Source: Pseudomonadota bacterium (GTDB lineage Bacteria > Myxococcota_A > UBA9160 > PR03). Taken from it: a stretch of 48,285 nt of DNA. The notes beneath the pieces are model-generated. The model worked only from the letters and a program-made list of their open reading frames with translations. It was not told the DNA's origin and searched no databases. The translations under genes and the position numbers were made by a program. The stretch lies in contig QEVM01000011.1 in the NCBI GenBank assembly GCA_003576805.1, forward strand, positions 1 through 48,285, read 5' to 3'. Of this stretch, positions 7,851 through 16,044 are shown one piece after another; within the stretch, counting starts at the first letter, position 1, and each line of letters begins with the position of its first letter.

Positions 7851-8489
7851 CTAGCTCGAGCGACGTCCGTGCAGCGCGAGCCCGGAGAGGCCCGCTGCGA
7901 GCAGCAGCAGCGTGCCGGGCTCGGGGATCACGCCGCCGACCGTCTCGGAGGTCGCGAAGGGCGCCGACGTACCCTGCACGTGCAGGGCGAAGTTCACCTG
8001 GATGCCCTGCGAGGTCGCGGACAGCGGCGACAGCGACGCCAACGTGAGCGGATCGTCGGCCGTGATGCGGAAGCTCGCGCTCTGCAGCACGCCGTTGCCG
8101 GGCGGGCCCGCGCCTTCGCCGAGATTCACGCCGTAGTCGAAGGCGGCGCCCGCGCCGCCGGCGACTGCCGGGTCGGTCGACAACTCGAACGGCGTTGCGA
8201 CCGCCGACACGGTCTCGAGCTGCAAGGCGCCGGGATCGCCGGCGATGTTGAAGTAGAACTCGTGCAGATCGGCGTTCGGACCGAGATCGGTCCCGGCCAG
8301 GCTGAGCGTGAAGTCGAGGCCCCCGCCGGACTCCTCGACGGTGAGCGTCGCGTGGGGACCGACGGTGCCGTCGTCGAACTCCACGTTCAGCGGAATGGTG
8401 AGCGCCCCGGCCGGGGCGGCAGCGAACGCGATCGCGGCGAGTGCGGGAGCGCAGGTGCGCAGGAGGCGGGACAATTGCTGGGTCAGCAT
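7851..8489 (-). CDS. PEP-CTERM sorting domain protein
   Basis: This is a 212-residue exported protein. It has a signal peptide (hydrophobic stretch ALAAIAFAAAPAGA), a beta-rich body of about 155 residues with few cysteines, and a C-terminal sorting tag: IPEPGTLLLLAAG, a hydrophobic run, then HGRRSS. PEP-CTERM tags are known to be processed by exosortase (EpsH/Xrt), usually in biofilm- or exopolysaccharide-producing Gram-negatives. The body (LNVEFDDGTVGPHATLTVEE, HEFYFNIAGDP) resembles the general class of small PEP-CTERM surface proteins, with no known activity. The ATG at 8489 directly precedes the signal peptide. No exosortase gene is in the window. A second protein with nearly the same tag is at 16045. 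Confidence 0.88.
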   Translation of the reverse strand: MLTQQLSRLLRTCAPALAAIAFAAAPAGALTIPLNVEFDDGTVGPHATLTVEESGGGLDFTLSLAGTDLGPNADLHEFYFNIAGDPGALQLETVSAVATPFELSTDPAVAGGAGAAFDYGVNLGEGAGPPGNGVLQSASFRITADDPLTLASLSPLSATSQGIQVNFALHVQGTSAPFATSETVGGVIPEPGTLLLLAAGLSGLALHGRRSS

Positions 8490-8530
8490 TCACAGGGCCT
8501 TTCGTGGCCCCTTCCCAGCGCCCAAACGGT

Positions 8531-8728
8531 TTAGCAAGTCCCGTGGCCCGCGTCCCGCGTCGCCGCCCCGGCCGGCACGTTCACCGGGATCACGGCTACG
8601 AACTTGCTCGTGAACGTGTCGACGCGGAGCAGGTTCGTGTAGACGCTCGCGTCCGAGAGCGTCGTCGCGAGCGAGGCCGCATGGAAGGACGTGAAGCGCG
8701 GACAATCGCACGCGTCGGGGCGCGCGGG
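8531..8728 (-). pseudogene. Possible 3' remnant of an unidentified gene
   Basis: Directly after the acyltransferase stop, one minus-strand frame reads without a start codon to a TAA at 8533-8531. It encodes a protein-like C-terminus that includes ASVYTNLLRVDTFTSKFVAV and IPVNVPAGAATRDAGHGTC. Residue composition looks like a real exported-protein end, but no family was recognised and there is no start. It could be a leftover of a deleted gene or a chance open frame in GC-rich DNA. The same stretch must hold the promoter of the PEP-CTERM gene downstream. Confidence 0.3.
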
Positions 8729-9301
8729 TCAGCTCGCCGGCGTCTCCTCGCGCAGCCGCGGCTCCGCGAAGCGGTCGGGGTGGCGGCCGGTCTTGTCGGC
8801 GTAGAAGTCGCGGATCGCGTCCATGTCGTCGCGCACGTTGCCGCTCGGCATCAGCGCGGGGCCGAAGCCGCCGCGCCGGCGCGCGTAGTCGAGATAGCCG
8901 CACACGATCGGAACGCGCGCCTCGCGGGCGATGTGGTAGAAGCCCGACTTCCAGAACTCGACGCGGCTGCGCGTGCCCTCGGACGGCACCACGAGCACGA
9001 AGAGGTCGCGCGCCGTGAAGTTCTCGACCATCTGCTTCACGAGGTCGCCGCGCGTGTGGCGATAGATCGGGATGCCGCCGAGGCTCTTGAAGAGCGGCCC
9101 GAGCGGCCCGCGGAACACGCTGTGCTTCATCATGAACGAGATGTGCAAGTCGTAGTGCTCGGCGAGCGCGAGCAGGTAGAAGAGATCCCAGTTCGACGTG
9201 TGCGGCGCCGCGATCAGGACGAAGCGGTGGCGGTCGGGCGGTGCGCCCTCCGGCTTCCAACCGGTCGCGCGCAAGAAGGCGCGCGCGAGGAGCTTTCGCA
9301 T
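8729..9301 (-). CDS. PlsC-like lysophospholipid acyltransferase
   Basis: This 190-residue enzyme has the acyltransferase block I APHTSNWD (His-x4-Asp, the catalytic pair) and block III PSEGTRS, which binds the glycerol phosphate or related acceptor. Block II/IV-like segments are GPLFKSLGGIPIYRHT and VPIVCGYLDY. It most resembles short 1-acyl-glycerol-3-phosphate acyltransferase-like proteins that act on lipid head groups at the inner membrane face. The acceptor is uncertain because several short members of this group are not true PlsC. The ATG at 9301 is preferred over an in-frame ATG 39 bases upstream because MRKLLARAFLRATGW is the usual N-terminus and a GGGG element lies just before it. Confidence 0.82.
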   Translation of the reverse strand: MRKLLARAFLRATGWKPEGAPPDRHRFVLIAAPHTSNWDLFYLLALAEHYDLHISFMMKHSVFRGPLGPLFKSLGGIPIYRHTRGDLVKQMVENFTARDLFVLVVPSEGTRSRVEFWKSGFYHIAREARVPIVCGYLDYARRRGGFGPALMPSGNVRDDMDAIRDFYADKTGRHPDRFAEPRLREETPAS

Positions 9302-9420
9302 GGACGACCCCCCTTTGGGTTCGCGGGACGGTAGAGGCAATCGGCGACGCGCGCCCGCGCGCCGCCGCTCGCAACTACGCGATCGCTGCTAGGTTGGGCC
9401 GGGGCGGTCGCGGAGGGTCC

Positions 9421-11253
9421 TTGCGTCAGGTCGTGCGCGAGCTCGTGCGCCGGAATCCGTTCGCGTTGGCGCTCGCGGCGTTCGCGGCGTTGCTGCAGCC
9501 GGCGCCCGCGCGCGCGCAGTCCGCGGAGCAGCTCGACTGGTGCGCGCCGATCGCAGTGCGCCCCGACCAGCGCTTCTACACGTTCGCCGCGCCCTGCACG
9601 CCCTGGTGGCCCGACGACGAGATCGCGCGGCGCGCCGATTTCGTGCTCGACGGCTTCCAGCGGCCGTCGAACAGCAGCGTCGTCCCGGACGGCTCGACCT
9701 GCTTCGGGCCGCACACGATGGAGAACAGCAAGGCGTATCACGACCGGCTGCGCGCGCTGGCCGCCTCGTACGGCCGCTCGCTGGTCTTCGTGTATCAGGC
9801 GCGCTTCGACGTCGTGACGCGCCACCTCGTCGGCACGCCGGGCTTCGACGCAGACTTCTTGGTCGACGCGCAGCGCACCTGGCGCGAGAGCAGCGACTTC
9901 TTCCAGCGCGACGCCTCGCCGTCGTGCGCCTGCGGCTGCGAGTGGAGCGACGCCTCCGGCGCGAGCACGCTGAACGAGCCGCCCGGCCAGCGTCTGCGCG
10001 ACCTCGTCGACGCCGCGGGCGGGCCGGGCACGTTCGAGACGAAGGTCGCCTACGGCACGAATCCCGCGACGGGCGGCAGCCTCGCCGGCGCGCCGCGCCT
10101 GTTCTTCGGCGTCGCCGCGCTCGCGGACCAGCGCGACGCCGACTACCGCGCGTGGCGCATCGCGCACATGCGCGACGCGCTCGACGCGGGCGGCTTCGAT
10201 GGGATCGAGCTCAACAACAAGTTCTCGCAGTACCTCGCCGACGCTTCGCCCGCGTGGTGGGACAGCGACGCGGTGCCCGACGTCGACGCCTACCTGCGCT
10301 CCAACGACACGCTCTGGAGCAGCCCGGCCAAGCGCTACGGCTATCCGGAGTACGTGCAGGGCTGGGCCGCCTTCGCCGACGACCTCGTCGCGGCCGGCAT
10401 TCCATACGAGGTGAACCTCTCGCCCTTCGTGTGGCGCGCGGGCGGCGTCTACGACGACGCGTCCACGCCGGACGTGGACGAGGCCGCGGTGATCCGCGCC
10501 GTCGCGCGCCGCGCGCGCTGGGTGCTGCTCCAGCGCTCCGCGCAGTTCAGCGAGGCGGAGTTCGCCGCGATGATCGCCGACGTCGAGTCGGAGGGACACG
10601 CGACCGTCGTGCCCTACGACGGCGGGTGCGGCTACGGCAGCCCGCCCGGGCGCCCGCCCGTGCCGCTCGTCGCCGGCTTCAGCTTCGCGCCCGACGCCGC
10701 CGTGACGGCGACCTTCGGCGCGACGTCGCTCTCGGTGTCCGTCGCGGGCGCGGCCGCCGGCGCGTGGGAGGCGGACCTCTGGTGCCATTGCCCGTCGCCG
10801 CCGTGCGGCGCGCCCGACGCCTCGACCACCGGCGAGACGGGCGCGACGTGGCAGCCGCCGCTCTCGGTCTGCGACGCCGCCTATCTCGGCGCGCCGATCG
10901 GCACGCGCCGGCCGCGCGTCGAAGTGCGGCGCGCCGGTCACACCGCGGCGTCGGCGCGCGCGGTGCAGATCTGCGCGCCCGCCTGCGCCAACGCGCGCGA
11001 CGACGACCGCGACGGCGACGTCGACGCGCCCGCCGATCCCGGCTGCGCCAGCAGCGACGACCTGGACGAGACCGATCCGACACTTCGCTGTGACGACGGC
11101 ATCGACAACGACCGCGACCGCAAGACCGACCGCCCGAGCGACCCGCAGTGCACCAGCGCCGAAGTCGCCGAGGGCGCCGGGAACGGCTGCGGCCTCGGCG
11201 GCGAGCTCGCGCTCGCGCTGGTCCTGCTGCGCGCGCGCACCCGCCGTCGCTGA
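9421..11253 (+). CDS. Large secreted protein with calcium-binding-like repeats and a Cys-Gly-Leu C-terminal anchor
   Basis: This is a 610-residue exported protein that I do not recognise as a named family. A signal peptide (NPFALALAAFAALLQ, then PAPARAQ) is followed by a body of about 500 residues rich in Trp, Tyr and Asp. The body has a TIM-barrel-like feel (GGFDGIELNNKFSQYLADAS, PYEVNLSPFVWRAGG) that could be glycoside-hydrolase-like; this is only an impression. Near the end are two repeats of the type C-x-D/N-x-D-D-D-R-D-x3-D...DP-x-C (CANARDDDRDGDVDAPADPG and CDDGIDNDRDRKTDRPSDPQ), a Myxococcota surface-protein motif related to thrombospondin type 3/EF-hand loops. The tail CGLGGELALALVLLRARTRR resembles MYXO-CTERM sorting tags. 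The start chosen is TTG at 9421, with GGAGGG just upstream and the signal peptide immediately after; longer in-frame starts are possible. Confidence 0.75.
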   Translation: MRQVVRELVRRNPFALALAAFAALLQPAPARAQSAEQLDWCAPIAVRPDQRFYTFAAPCTPWWPDDEIARRADFVLDGFQRPSNSSVVPDGSTCFGPHTMENSKAYHDRLRALAASYGRSLVFVYQARFDVVTRHLVGTPGFDADFLVDAQRTWRESSDFFQRDASPSCACGCEWSDASGASTLNEPPGQRLRDLVDAAGGPGTFETKVAYGTNPATGGSLAGAPRLFFGVAALADQRDADYRAWRIAHMRDALDAGGFDGIELNNKFSQYLADASPAWWDSDAVPDVDAYLRSNDTLWSSPAKRYGYPEYVQGWAAFADDLVAAGIPYEVNLSPFVWRAGGVYDDASTPDVDEAAVIRAVARRARWVLLQRSAQFSEAEFAAMIADVESEGHATVVPYDGGCGYGSPPGRPPVPLVAGFSFAPDAAVTATFGATSLSVSVAGAAAGAWEADLWCHCPSPPCGAPDASTTGETGATWQPPLSVCDAAYLGAPIGTRRPRVEVRRAGHTAASARAVQICAPACANARDDDRDGDVDAPADPGCASSDDLDETDPTLRCDDGIDNDRDRKTDRPSDPQCTSAEVAEGAGNGCGLGGELALALVLLRARTRRR

Positions 11254-11418
11254 GACGCGCGCGCCGCCGGAGCGCGCTGCGCCGAATCGGCACACGCTCT
11301 CGCGTGCCGTGCGCGCCCCCGTCCCACGTCGCCCGCGCGCGCACGCGTCTCGAAGCGGCGCGTCCGGCACCCGACTTGCACTTTGGCCGGAGCGGGTGGG
11401 AACGCCCAGGAGAGCGTC

Positions 11419-14001
11419 ATGTCCGCAGCGCCGCCTCTCGCGAACGCCTCCACCCCCCGGCCGACTCCGCTCCGCGCGGTCGCCGGCCCGGCGTCCGCGC
11501 CGCCTCGCTCCGAGCGCGTGACGCGGATTCGCGAGGATCTGCTCGCCGCTCCCTATCGCCTGTGCACGCAGAAGGCCGAGCGGATCACGGAGTGGTTCCG
11601 CGCGAACGGCGTGCGCCCGCCGCTCGCCGACGCGATCGCGCGGGTCCACTGGTCGCTCGCGCGGCGCGCGATCGCGCGCAACCTCGGCTCGGGCGCGCCG
11701 CAGTCGCGGCTCGCGATCGCGGCCAACGCGACGCTGCAGCGGCTCTACCTCTGGTGCGAGGCGGCGCGGCGGCGCGAGCCGCCGATCGCCGAGCACGCCC
11801 ACGCGCTCGCGTACCTGCTGGAGCGCGCGCCGCTGCGGATCCACGAGCACGAGCTGCTGGTCGGCAACGCGTCCTCGCAGCGCATCGGCGCGCCGATCCA
11901 TCCCGACTACGGCGGACTCCTGCTGCTGCCCGAGCTCGCGACGCTCGCGCGCCGGCCGGTGAACCCGCTCGAGGTGGACGACGCGCAGCGCAGGACGCTC
12001 GAGCGCGAGATCTTCCCGTACTGGTTCTCGCGCTCGGTGCTGGCGCGCGCGCCGTTGCTCGCGCGCGATCCGCAGCTCGCGAACACGCTCGTCGCCGGGC
12101 GACGCTACGTGCTGACGCAGTTCGCGGGCATCTCGCACGTGACGCCCGACTACGCGAGCGTCGTGCGCGAGGGCTTCGAAGGAATCCTCGCGCGCGTGCG
12201 CGCCGCGCGCGGCGAGGCGGCGGGCCGGGACGCCGCCGCGTTCTACGACGCCGCCGAGATCGCCGCGCGCGCCGCGATCGCCTTCGGCGAGCGCTGGCGC
12301 CGGCACTGTCTGGACGAGGCCGCGCGCGAGCCGCGATCTGCGCGCGCCGCCGAGCTGCACGCGATGGCGGAAGCGTTCGCGCAGGTGCCGGCGCGGCCCG
12401 CGCGCAGCTTCCGCGAGGCGCTCCAGTCGATCGTCACCGCGCACGTGCTCGTCCACCAGGAGAGCTTCCAGCACGGCGTCTCGTTCGGACGCCTCGACCA
12501 GCTCCTCGACCCGTACTACCAGCGCGACCGCGCGGCCGGGATCCTCTCGCGCGAGGAGGCGGTCGAGCTGCTCGCGTGCTTCCTCGCCAAGGCGGCGGAG
12601 CTGCTGCCGCTCTTCAACGCCATGGCGACCGAGTACTTCAGCGGCCTCTCGTCGGCGTCGGGAATCACGCTCGGCGGCACCGGCCCGGACGGCCGCGACG
12701 CGACCAACGACACCAGCTTCCTCTTCCTCGATGCCTACGACCAGCTCCGGCTGCGCCAGCCGAACCTCCACCTGCGCGTGCACCCCGCGAGCGACCCGCG
12801 CCTGCTGGCTCGCGCGCACGAGGTGGTGAAGGCGGGCGGCGGCATGCCCGCCTTCTTCAACGACGAGGCGATCGCGCCCGCGCTCGAGCGCGCCGGCGTC
12901 GCGCCCGCCGACGCGCGCGACTACGCGATCGTCGGCTGCGTCGAGTGGGGCGTGCCGCGCAAGAGCTTCCCGGCGGCCGGCGCGGCCTTCGTGTCGCTGC
13001 CCGCCGCGCTCGACGCGGCGCTCCGCCGCGCGCCCGCGCCCGCGACGATCGGCGACGTCGCGGACGCCTTCGTCGCGGAGCTCGAGCGCACGGTCGCGGA
13101 GGCAGCCCACGGCAACGACGCGATCGAGCGCGCCCATGCGCTGCACCGCCCGACGCCGCTGCTCTCGCTGCTCGTCGAGGGCTGCGTCGAGTCGGGCGTC
13201 GAGGTCAACGCGGGCGGCGCGCGCTACGGGACCACCGGCATGCAGGGCGTCGGGCTCGCCGACGTCGCCGACTCGCTCGCCGCGCTCGAGCAAGTCGTCT
13301 TCGAGGAGCGGCGCCTCTCGTACGCGGCGCTGCTGCGGGCGCTCGACGACGACTTCGCCGGAGATCCCGCGCTCGCGCAGTGGCTCGCGCAGCGCGTCGC
13401 CAAGTACGGCTGCGACCGCGGCCGCAGCGAGCGCTGGGCGCGCTTCGCGGCGGATCGCTGGTGCGAGATCGTGTCGCGCCACCGCAACCCGCGCGGCGGC
13501 CGCTACCTGCCGGGCTTCTGGACGATGACCACGCACGTCGGCTTCGGCCGCCGGCTCGGCGCGCTGCCGAGCGGCCGCCGCCGCGGCGAGCCGCTCGCGG
13601 ACGGCATCTCGCCGGCCAACGGCGCCGACCGCGACGGTCCGACCGCGTCGATGCTGGCGGCCGTGCGCGCAACCTCCGACGGTGTCGCGAACGGGCTCTG
13701 CCTCAACGAGAAGATCGATCCCTGGATGGTGCAGGGCGACGGCGGCACCGAGCTGCTGGTCGCGCTGACGCGCGGCTACTTCGCCGCGGGCGGCATGCAG
13801 GTCCAATACAACGTCGTGGACCCCGCCGTGCTGCTCGACGCGAAGGCGCACCCGGAGCGGCACCGCGATCTCGTCGTGCGCATCTCCGGCTACAGCGCCT
13901 ACTTCTGCGATCTCACGCCCGAGATGCAGGACGACATCATCGCGCGCACGCTGCACGGCGCCGCCGCGCCGCCGCCGGGCTGCCAGGCGGGCGCGCCGTG
14001 A
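11419..14001 (+). CDS. Glycyl radical enzyme (PFL/dehydratase-like), substrate unknown
   Basis: This 860-residue protein has the glycyl radical fold. The thiyl cysteine is Cys507 with Glu509 in IVGCVEWGVPRKSF, and the radical glycine is Gly824 in RISGYSAYF. The GCVE motif places it with the dehydratase/lyase side of the superfamily (glycerol, choline, hydroxyproline and related enzymes), and it lacks the Cys-Cys pair of pyruvate formate-lyase. However, the residues after GCVE are WG rather than the P or T seen in the well-known members. Other family blocks are HQESFQHGVSFGRLDQLLDP, GGGMPAFFNDEAI and GLCLNEKIDPWM. Activity requires anaerobic conditions. The ATG at 11419 is preceded by AGGAGA. 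Its stop overlaps the start of the activase gene (GTGA), and an SDR follows, so all three probably act together. Confidence 0.9.
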   Translation: MSAAPPLANASTPRPTPLRAVAGPASAPPRSERVTRIREDLLAAPYRLCTQKAERITEWFRANGVRPPLADAIARVHWSLARRAIARNLGSGAPQSRLAIAANATLQRLYLWCEAARRREPPIAEHAHALAYLLERAPLRIHEHELLVGNASSQRIGAPIHPDYGGLLLLPELATLARRPVNPLEVDDAQRRTLEREIFPYWFSRSVLARAPLLARDPQLANTLVAGRRYVLTQFAGISHVTPDYASVVREGFEGILARVRAARGEAAGRDAAAFYDAAEIAARAAIAFGERWRRHCLDEAAREPRSARAAELHAMAEAFAQVPARPARSFREALQSIVTAHVLVHQESFQHGVSFGRLDQLLDPYYQRDRAAGILSREEAVELLACFLAKAAELLPLFNAMATEYFSGLSSASGITLGGTGPDGRDATNDTSFLFLDAYDQLRLRQPNLHLRVHPASDPRLLARAHEVVKAGGGMPAFFNDEAIAPALERAGVAPADARDYAIVGCVEWGVPRKSFPAAGAAFVSLPAALDAALRRAPAPATIGDVADAFVAELERTVAEAAHGNDAIERAHALHRPTPLLSLLVEGCVESGVEVNAGGARYGTTGMQGVGLADVADSLAALEQVVFEERRLSYAALLRALDDDFAGDPALAQWLAQRVAKYGCDRGRSERWARFAADRWCEIVSRHRNPRGGRYLPGFWTMTTHVGFGRRLGALPSGRRRGEPLADGISPANGADRDGPTASMLAAVRATSDGVANGLCLNEKIDPWMVQGDGGTELLVALTRGYFAAGGMQVQYNVVDPAVLLDAKAHPERHRDLVVRISGYSAYFCDLTPEMQDDIIARTLHGAAAPPPGCQAGAP

Positions 14002-14903
14002 CGCGCCCGCACGAAGCCGTCGTCTTCGACGTGCAGCGCTTCTCGCTGCACGACGGCCCGGGCATCCGCACCGTGGTGTTCTTCAAGGGCTGCGGGCTGG
14101 CGTGCGTCTGGTGCCAGAACCCCGAGGCGCTGCGCGCCGCACCCGAGCTGGCGTACTCCGCCGACCGCTGCCTCGCGGGCTGCGCGCGCTGCGTCGAAGT
14201 CTGCCCGGAGCAGGCGCTCGCAGACCACCGCGCGCAGCGCGTCGACTGGGCGCGCTGCACCGCGTGCGGGCGCTGCGTCGAGGTCTGCCCCAGCGCCGCG
14301 CTGCGCACGATCGGGCGCACGGTCGGCGTGGAGGCGCTGCTCGCCGAGATCCTGCGCGACGCGCCGTTCTACGCGCAGTCGGGCGGCGGCGTCACGTTCT
14401 CGGGCGGCGAGCCCGTGCTGCACGCCGCGTTCCTCGCCGGGCTGCTGCCGCGCCTCGCGCGGGCCGGCGTGCACGTCGCGCTCGAGACGTCGGGACACTA
14501 TCCGTTCGCGCTGCTCGAGCCGCTGCTGCCGTGGATCGATCTCGTGCTCTACGACGTGAAGGCGATCGACCCGGCGCGCCACCGCGCGCTGACCGGCCAC
14601 GACAACGCCGCCGTGCACGCCAACCTGCGGCGCCTGCTCGCGACCGGAACGCCGGTGCAGGTGCGCATGCCGGTGATCCCCGAGCACAACGCCGATTCCG
14701 AGCAGATCGACGCGACCGCCGCGTTCCTGCGCGGGCTCGGCGTCGCGACGCTCGCGCTGCTCCCGTACAACCACCTGTGGGAGGCCAAGCTCCCGACGCT
14801 CGGAGGCGGGCGCCGTCCGCTCGGCCTGCGCCCGCCCGACGAGGCCTTCTACGCCGGCGTGCAGCAGCGCTTCGCGCGCGCCGGCATCGCCGCCCACTGG
14901 TAG
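13998..14903 (+). CDS. Glycyl radical enzyme activase (radical SAM, with two extra 4Fe-4S sites)
   Basis: This is a 301-residue activating enzyme. The N-terminal FSLHDGPGIRTVVFFKGCGL is typical of PFL activases, with the radical SAM motif CGLACVWC (Cys32, Cys36, Cys39). An inserted ferredoxin domain carries two cluster motifs: Cys58/62/65/69 and Cys87/90/93/97 (CTACGRCVEVCP). The glycine-rich SAM site is VTFSGGEPVL. These extra clusters are usual for activases of dehydratase/decarboxylase-type glycyl radical enzymes and absent in the plain PFL activase. It generates the radical on Gly824 of the upstream enzyme using SAM and a reduced cluster. The GTG at 13998 overlaps the upstream stop. The next gene follows after three bases. 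Confidence 0.92.
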   Translation: MTRPHEAVVFDVQRFSLHDGPGIRTVVFFKGCGLACVWCQNPEALRAAPELAYSADRCLAGCARCVEVCPEQALADHRAQRVDWARCTACGRCVEVCPSAALRTIGRTVGVEALLAEILRDAPFYAQSGGGVTFSGGEPVLHAAFLAGLLPRLARAGVHVALETSGHYPFALLEPLLPWIDLVLYDVKAIDPARHRALTGHDNAAVHANLRRLLATGTPVQVRMPVIPEHNADSEQIDATAAFLRGLGVATLALLPYNHLWEAKLPTLGGGRRPLGLRPPDEAFYAGVQQRFARAGIAAHW

Positions 14904-14906
14904 CCG

Positions 14907-15896
14907 GTGCGGGTCCTCGTCACCGGCGCGAGCGGCTTCGTCGGGCGACACCTCCTGCCGCGGCTCGCAGAGGCGGGTCACGCGCCCGTCGCCCTGCTGC
15001 TCCCGGACGAAGCGGCGCCGCCGTGGATCGCCGCGTGCGGAGCGGAGGTGGTGCGCGGCGACGTCACGCGGCTCGCGGCGTTCGGCGGCGTCGCGAAGGA
15101 CTGCGGCGCGGTCGTGCACCTCGCGGCCGCGGTCGGCTACGGGCAGCGCTTGGAGCACTGCCTGCGTCTCAATCGCAACGGAACGGCGCACGTCGCGCAC
15201 GCCGCGCGCGAAGCCGGCGCGCGCCGCTTCGTGCATCTCTCGTCGGTGTCGGTGTACGGGCGCGTCGCGGAGCGCTCGCTCGACGAGGAGTCGCCGCTGC
15301 GCAAGACGGGCGATCCGTACGGCGACACGAAGATCGACGCCGAGCGCATCCTCGCCGCGCACGCGGCGCGCGACGAGCTGGATCTCACCGTGCTGCGGCC
15401 GACCGTGATCTACGGGCCCGGCGACGTGCGCTTCCTGGGCAAGCTCGTGGAGAACCTGCGCGGCGGCCGCGCGGCGATCATCGGCTCGGGCGACAACCGC
15501 GTCGACGCCGTCCACGTGCGCGACGTCGCCAACCTGGTCGTGCGCGCGCTCGCCGAGCCGGCCGCGGTCGGACGCGTCTACAACGTCGCCCATCCCGCCA
15601 ACCCGACGTGGAACGAGCTGATCCGCAGCGTCGCCGACGCGCTCGGCGTGCCGCCGCCGTCGCGCCACCTGCCCTACCCCGCCGCGTTCGCGTTGGCCGC
15701 GGCGCTGGAGGCGCGCGCGTGGCTGCGCGGCGGCGAGCCGCGGCTCACGCGCTACGCGGTGCGCGTGGTCGGGCGCCGGTACCACTACCCCGTGACGCGC
15801 GCCGAACGCGAGCTCGGCTTCGCGCCGCAGGTCCCGCTGCTCGCGGGCGTGCGCGAAGTGCTCGGCGCCGCCTCGCCCGCTGCCACTCGCGGATAG
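14907..15896 (+). CDS. NAD(P)-dependent SDR epimerase/dehydratase
   Basis: This 329-residue extended SDR protein has the Rossmann motif VTGASGFVGRHLLPRL, an LAAAVGY segment, Ser in HLSSVSVYGR and the catalytic Tyr-x3-Lys in DPYGDTK. RPTVIYGPGDVRFL and VDAVHVRDVANLVVRAL are typical of the family that includes dihydroflavonol reductase and 3-beta-hydroxysteroid dehydrogenase-like proteins. It probably oxidises or reduces a hydroxyl/keto group. It starts three bases after the activase stop, so it may process the product of the glycyl radical enzyme, for example an aldehyde or alcohol; this is inference. The GTG at 14907 is the only start compatible with the Rossmann motif. Confidence 0.85.
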   Translation: MRVLVTGASGFVGRHLLPRLAEAGHAPVALLLPDEAAPPWIAACGAEVVRGDVTRLAAFGGVAKDCGAVVHLAAAVGYGQRLEHCLRLNRNGTAHVAHAAREAGARRFVHLSSVSVYGRVAERSLDEESPLRKTGDPYGDTKIDAERILAAHAARDELDLTVLRPTVIYGPGDVRFLGKLVENLRGGRAAIIGSGDNRVDAVHVRDVANLVVRALAEPAAVGRVYNVAHPANPTWNELIRSVADALGVPPPSRHLPYPAAFALAAALEARAWLRGGEPRLTRYAVRVVGRRYHYPVTRAERELGFAPQVPLLAGVREVLGAASPAATRG

Positions 15897-16044
15897 CGGT
15901 ACCGCCTGCGAAGAGCCGCGTTTCCAGCAGCCGCCCGATGACGCGCGCATGTCCTTCGACCGGCAGCTTCCGCCACCGGCGCGGGCGGGTTCCGCACCTC
16001 TTCTCATGGGGGACGGCCATTCCCATCTGCGGAGGTGTATACGC

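Noticed and set aside
9214..13956. Very long open frame on the minus strand opposite the secreted protein and glycyl radical enzyme genes
   Set aside because: It is rich in Arg, Ala and Val without any family motif, and lies antisense to clearly recognised genes. In DNA of this GC content stops are rare in the shadow frames.
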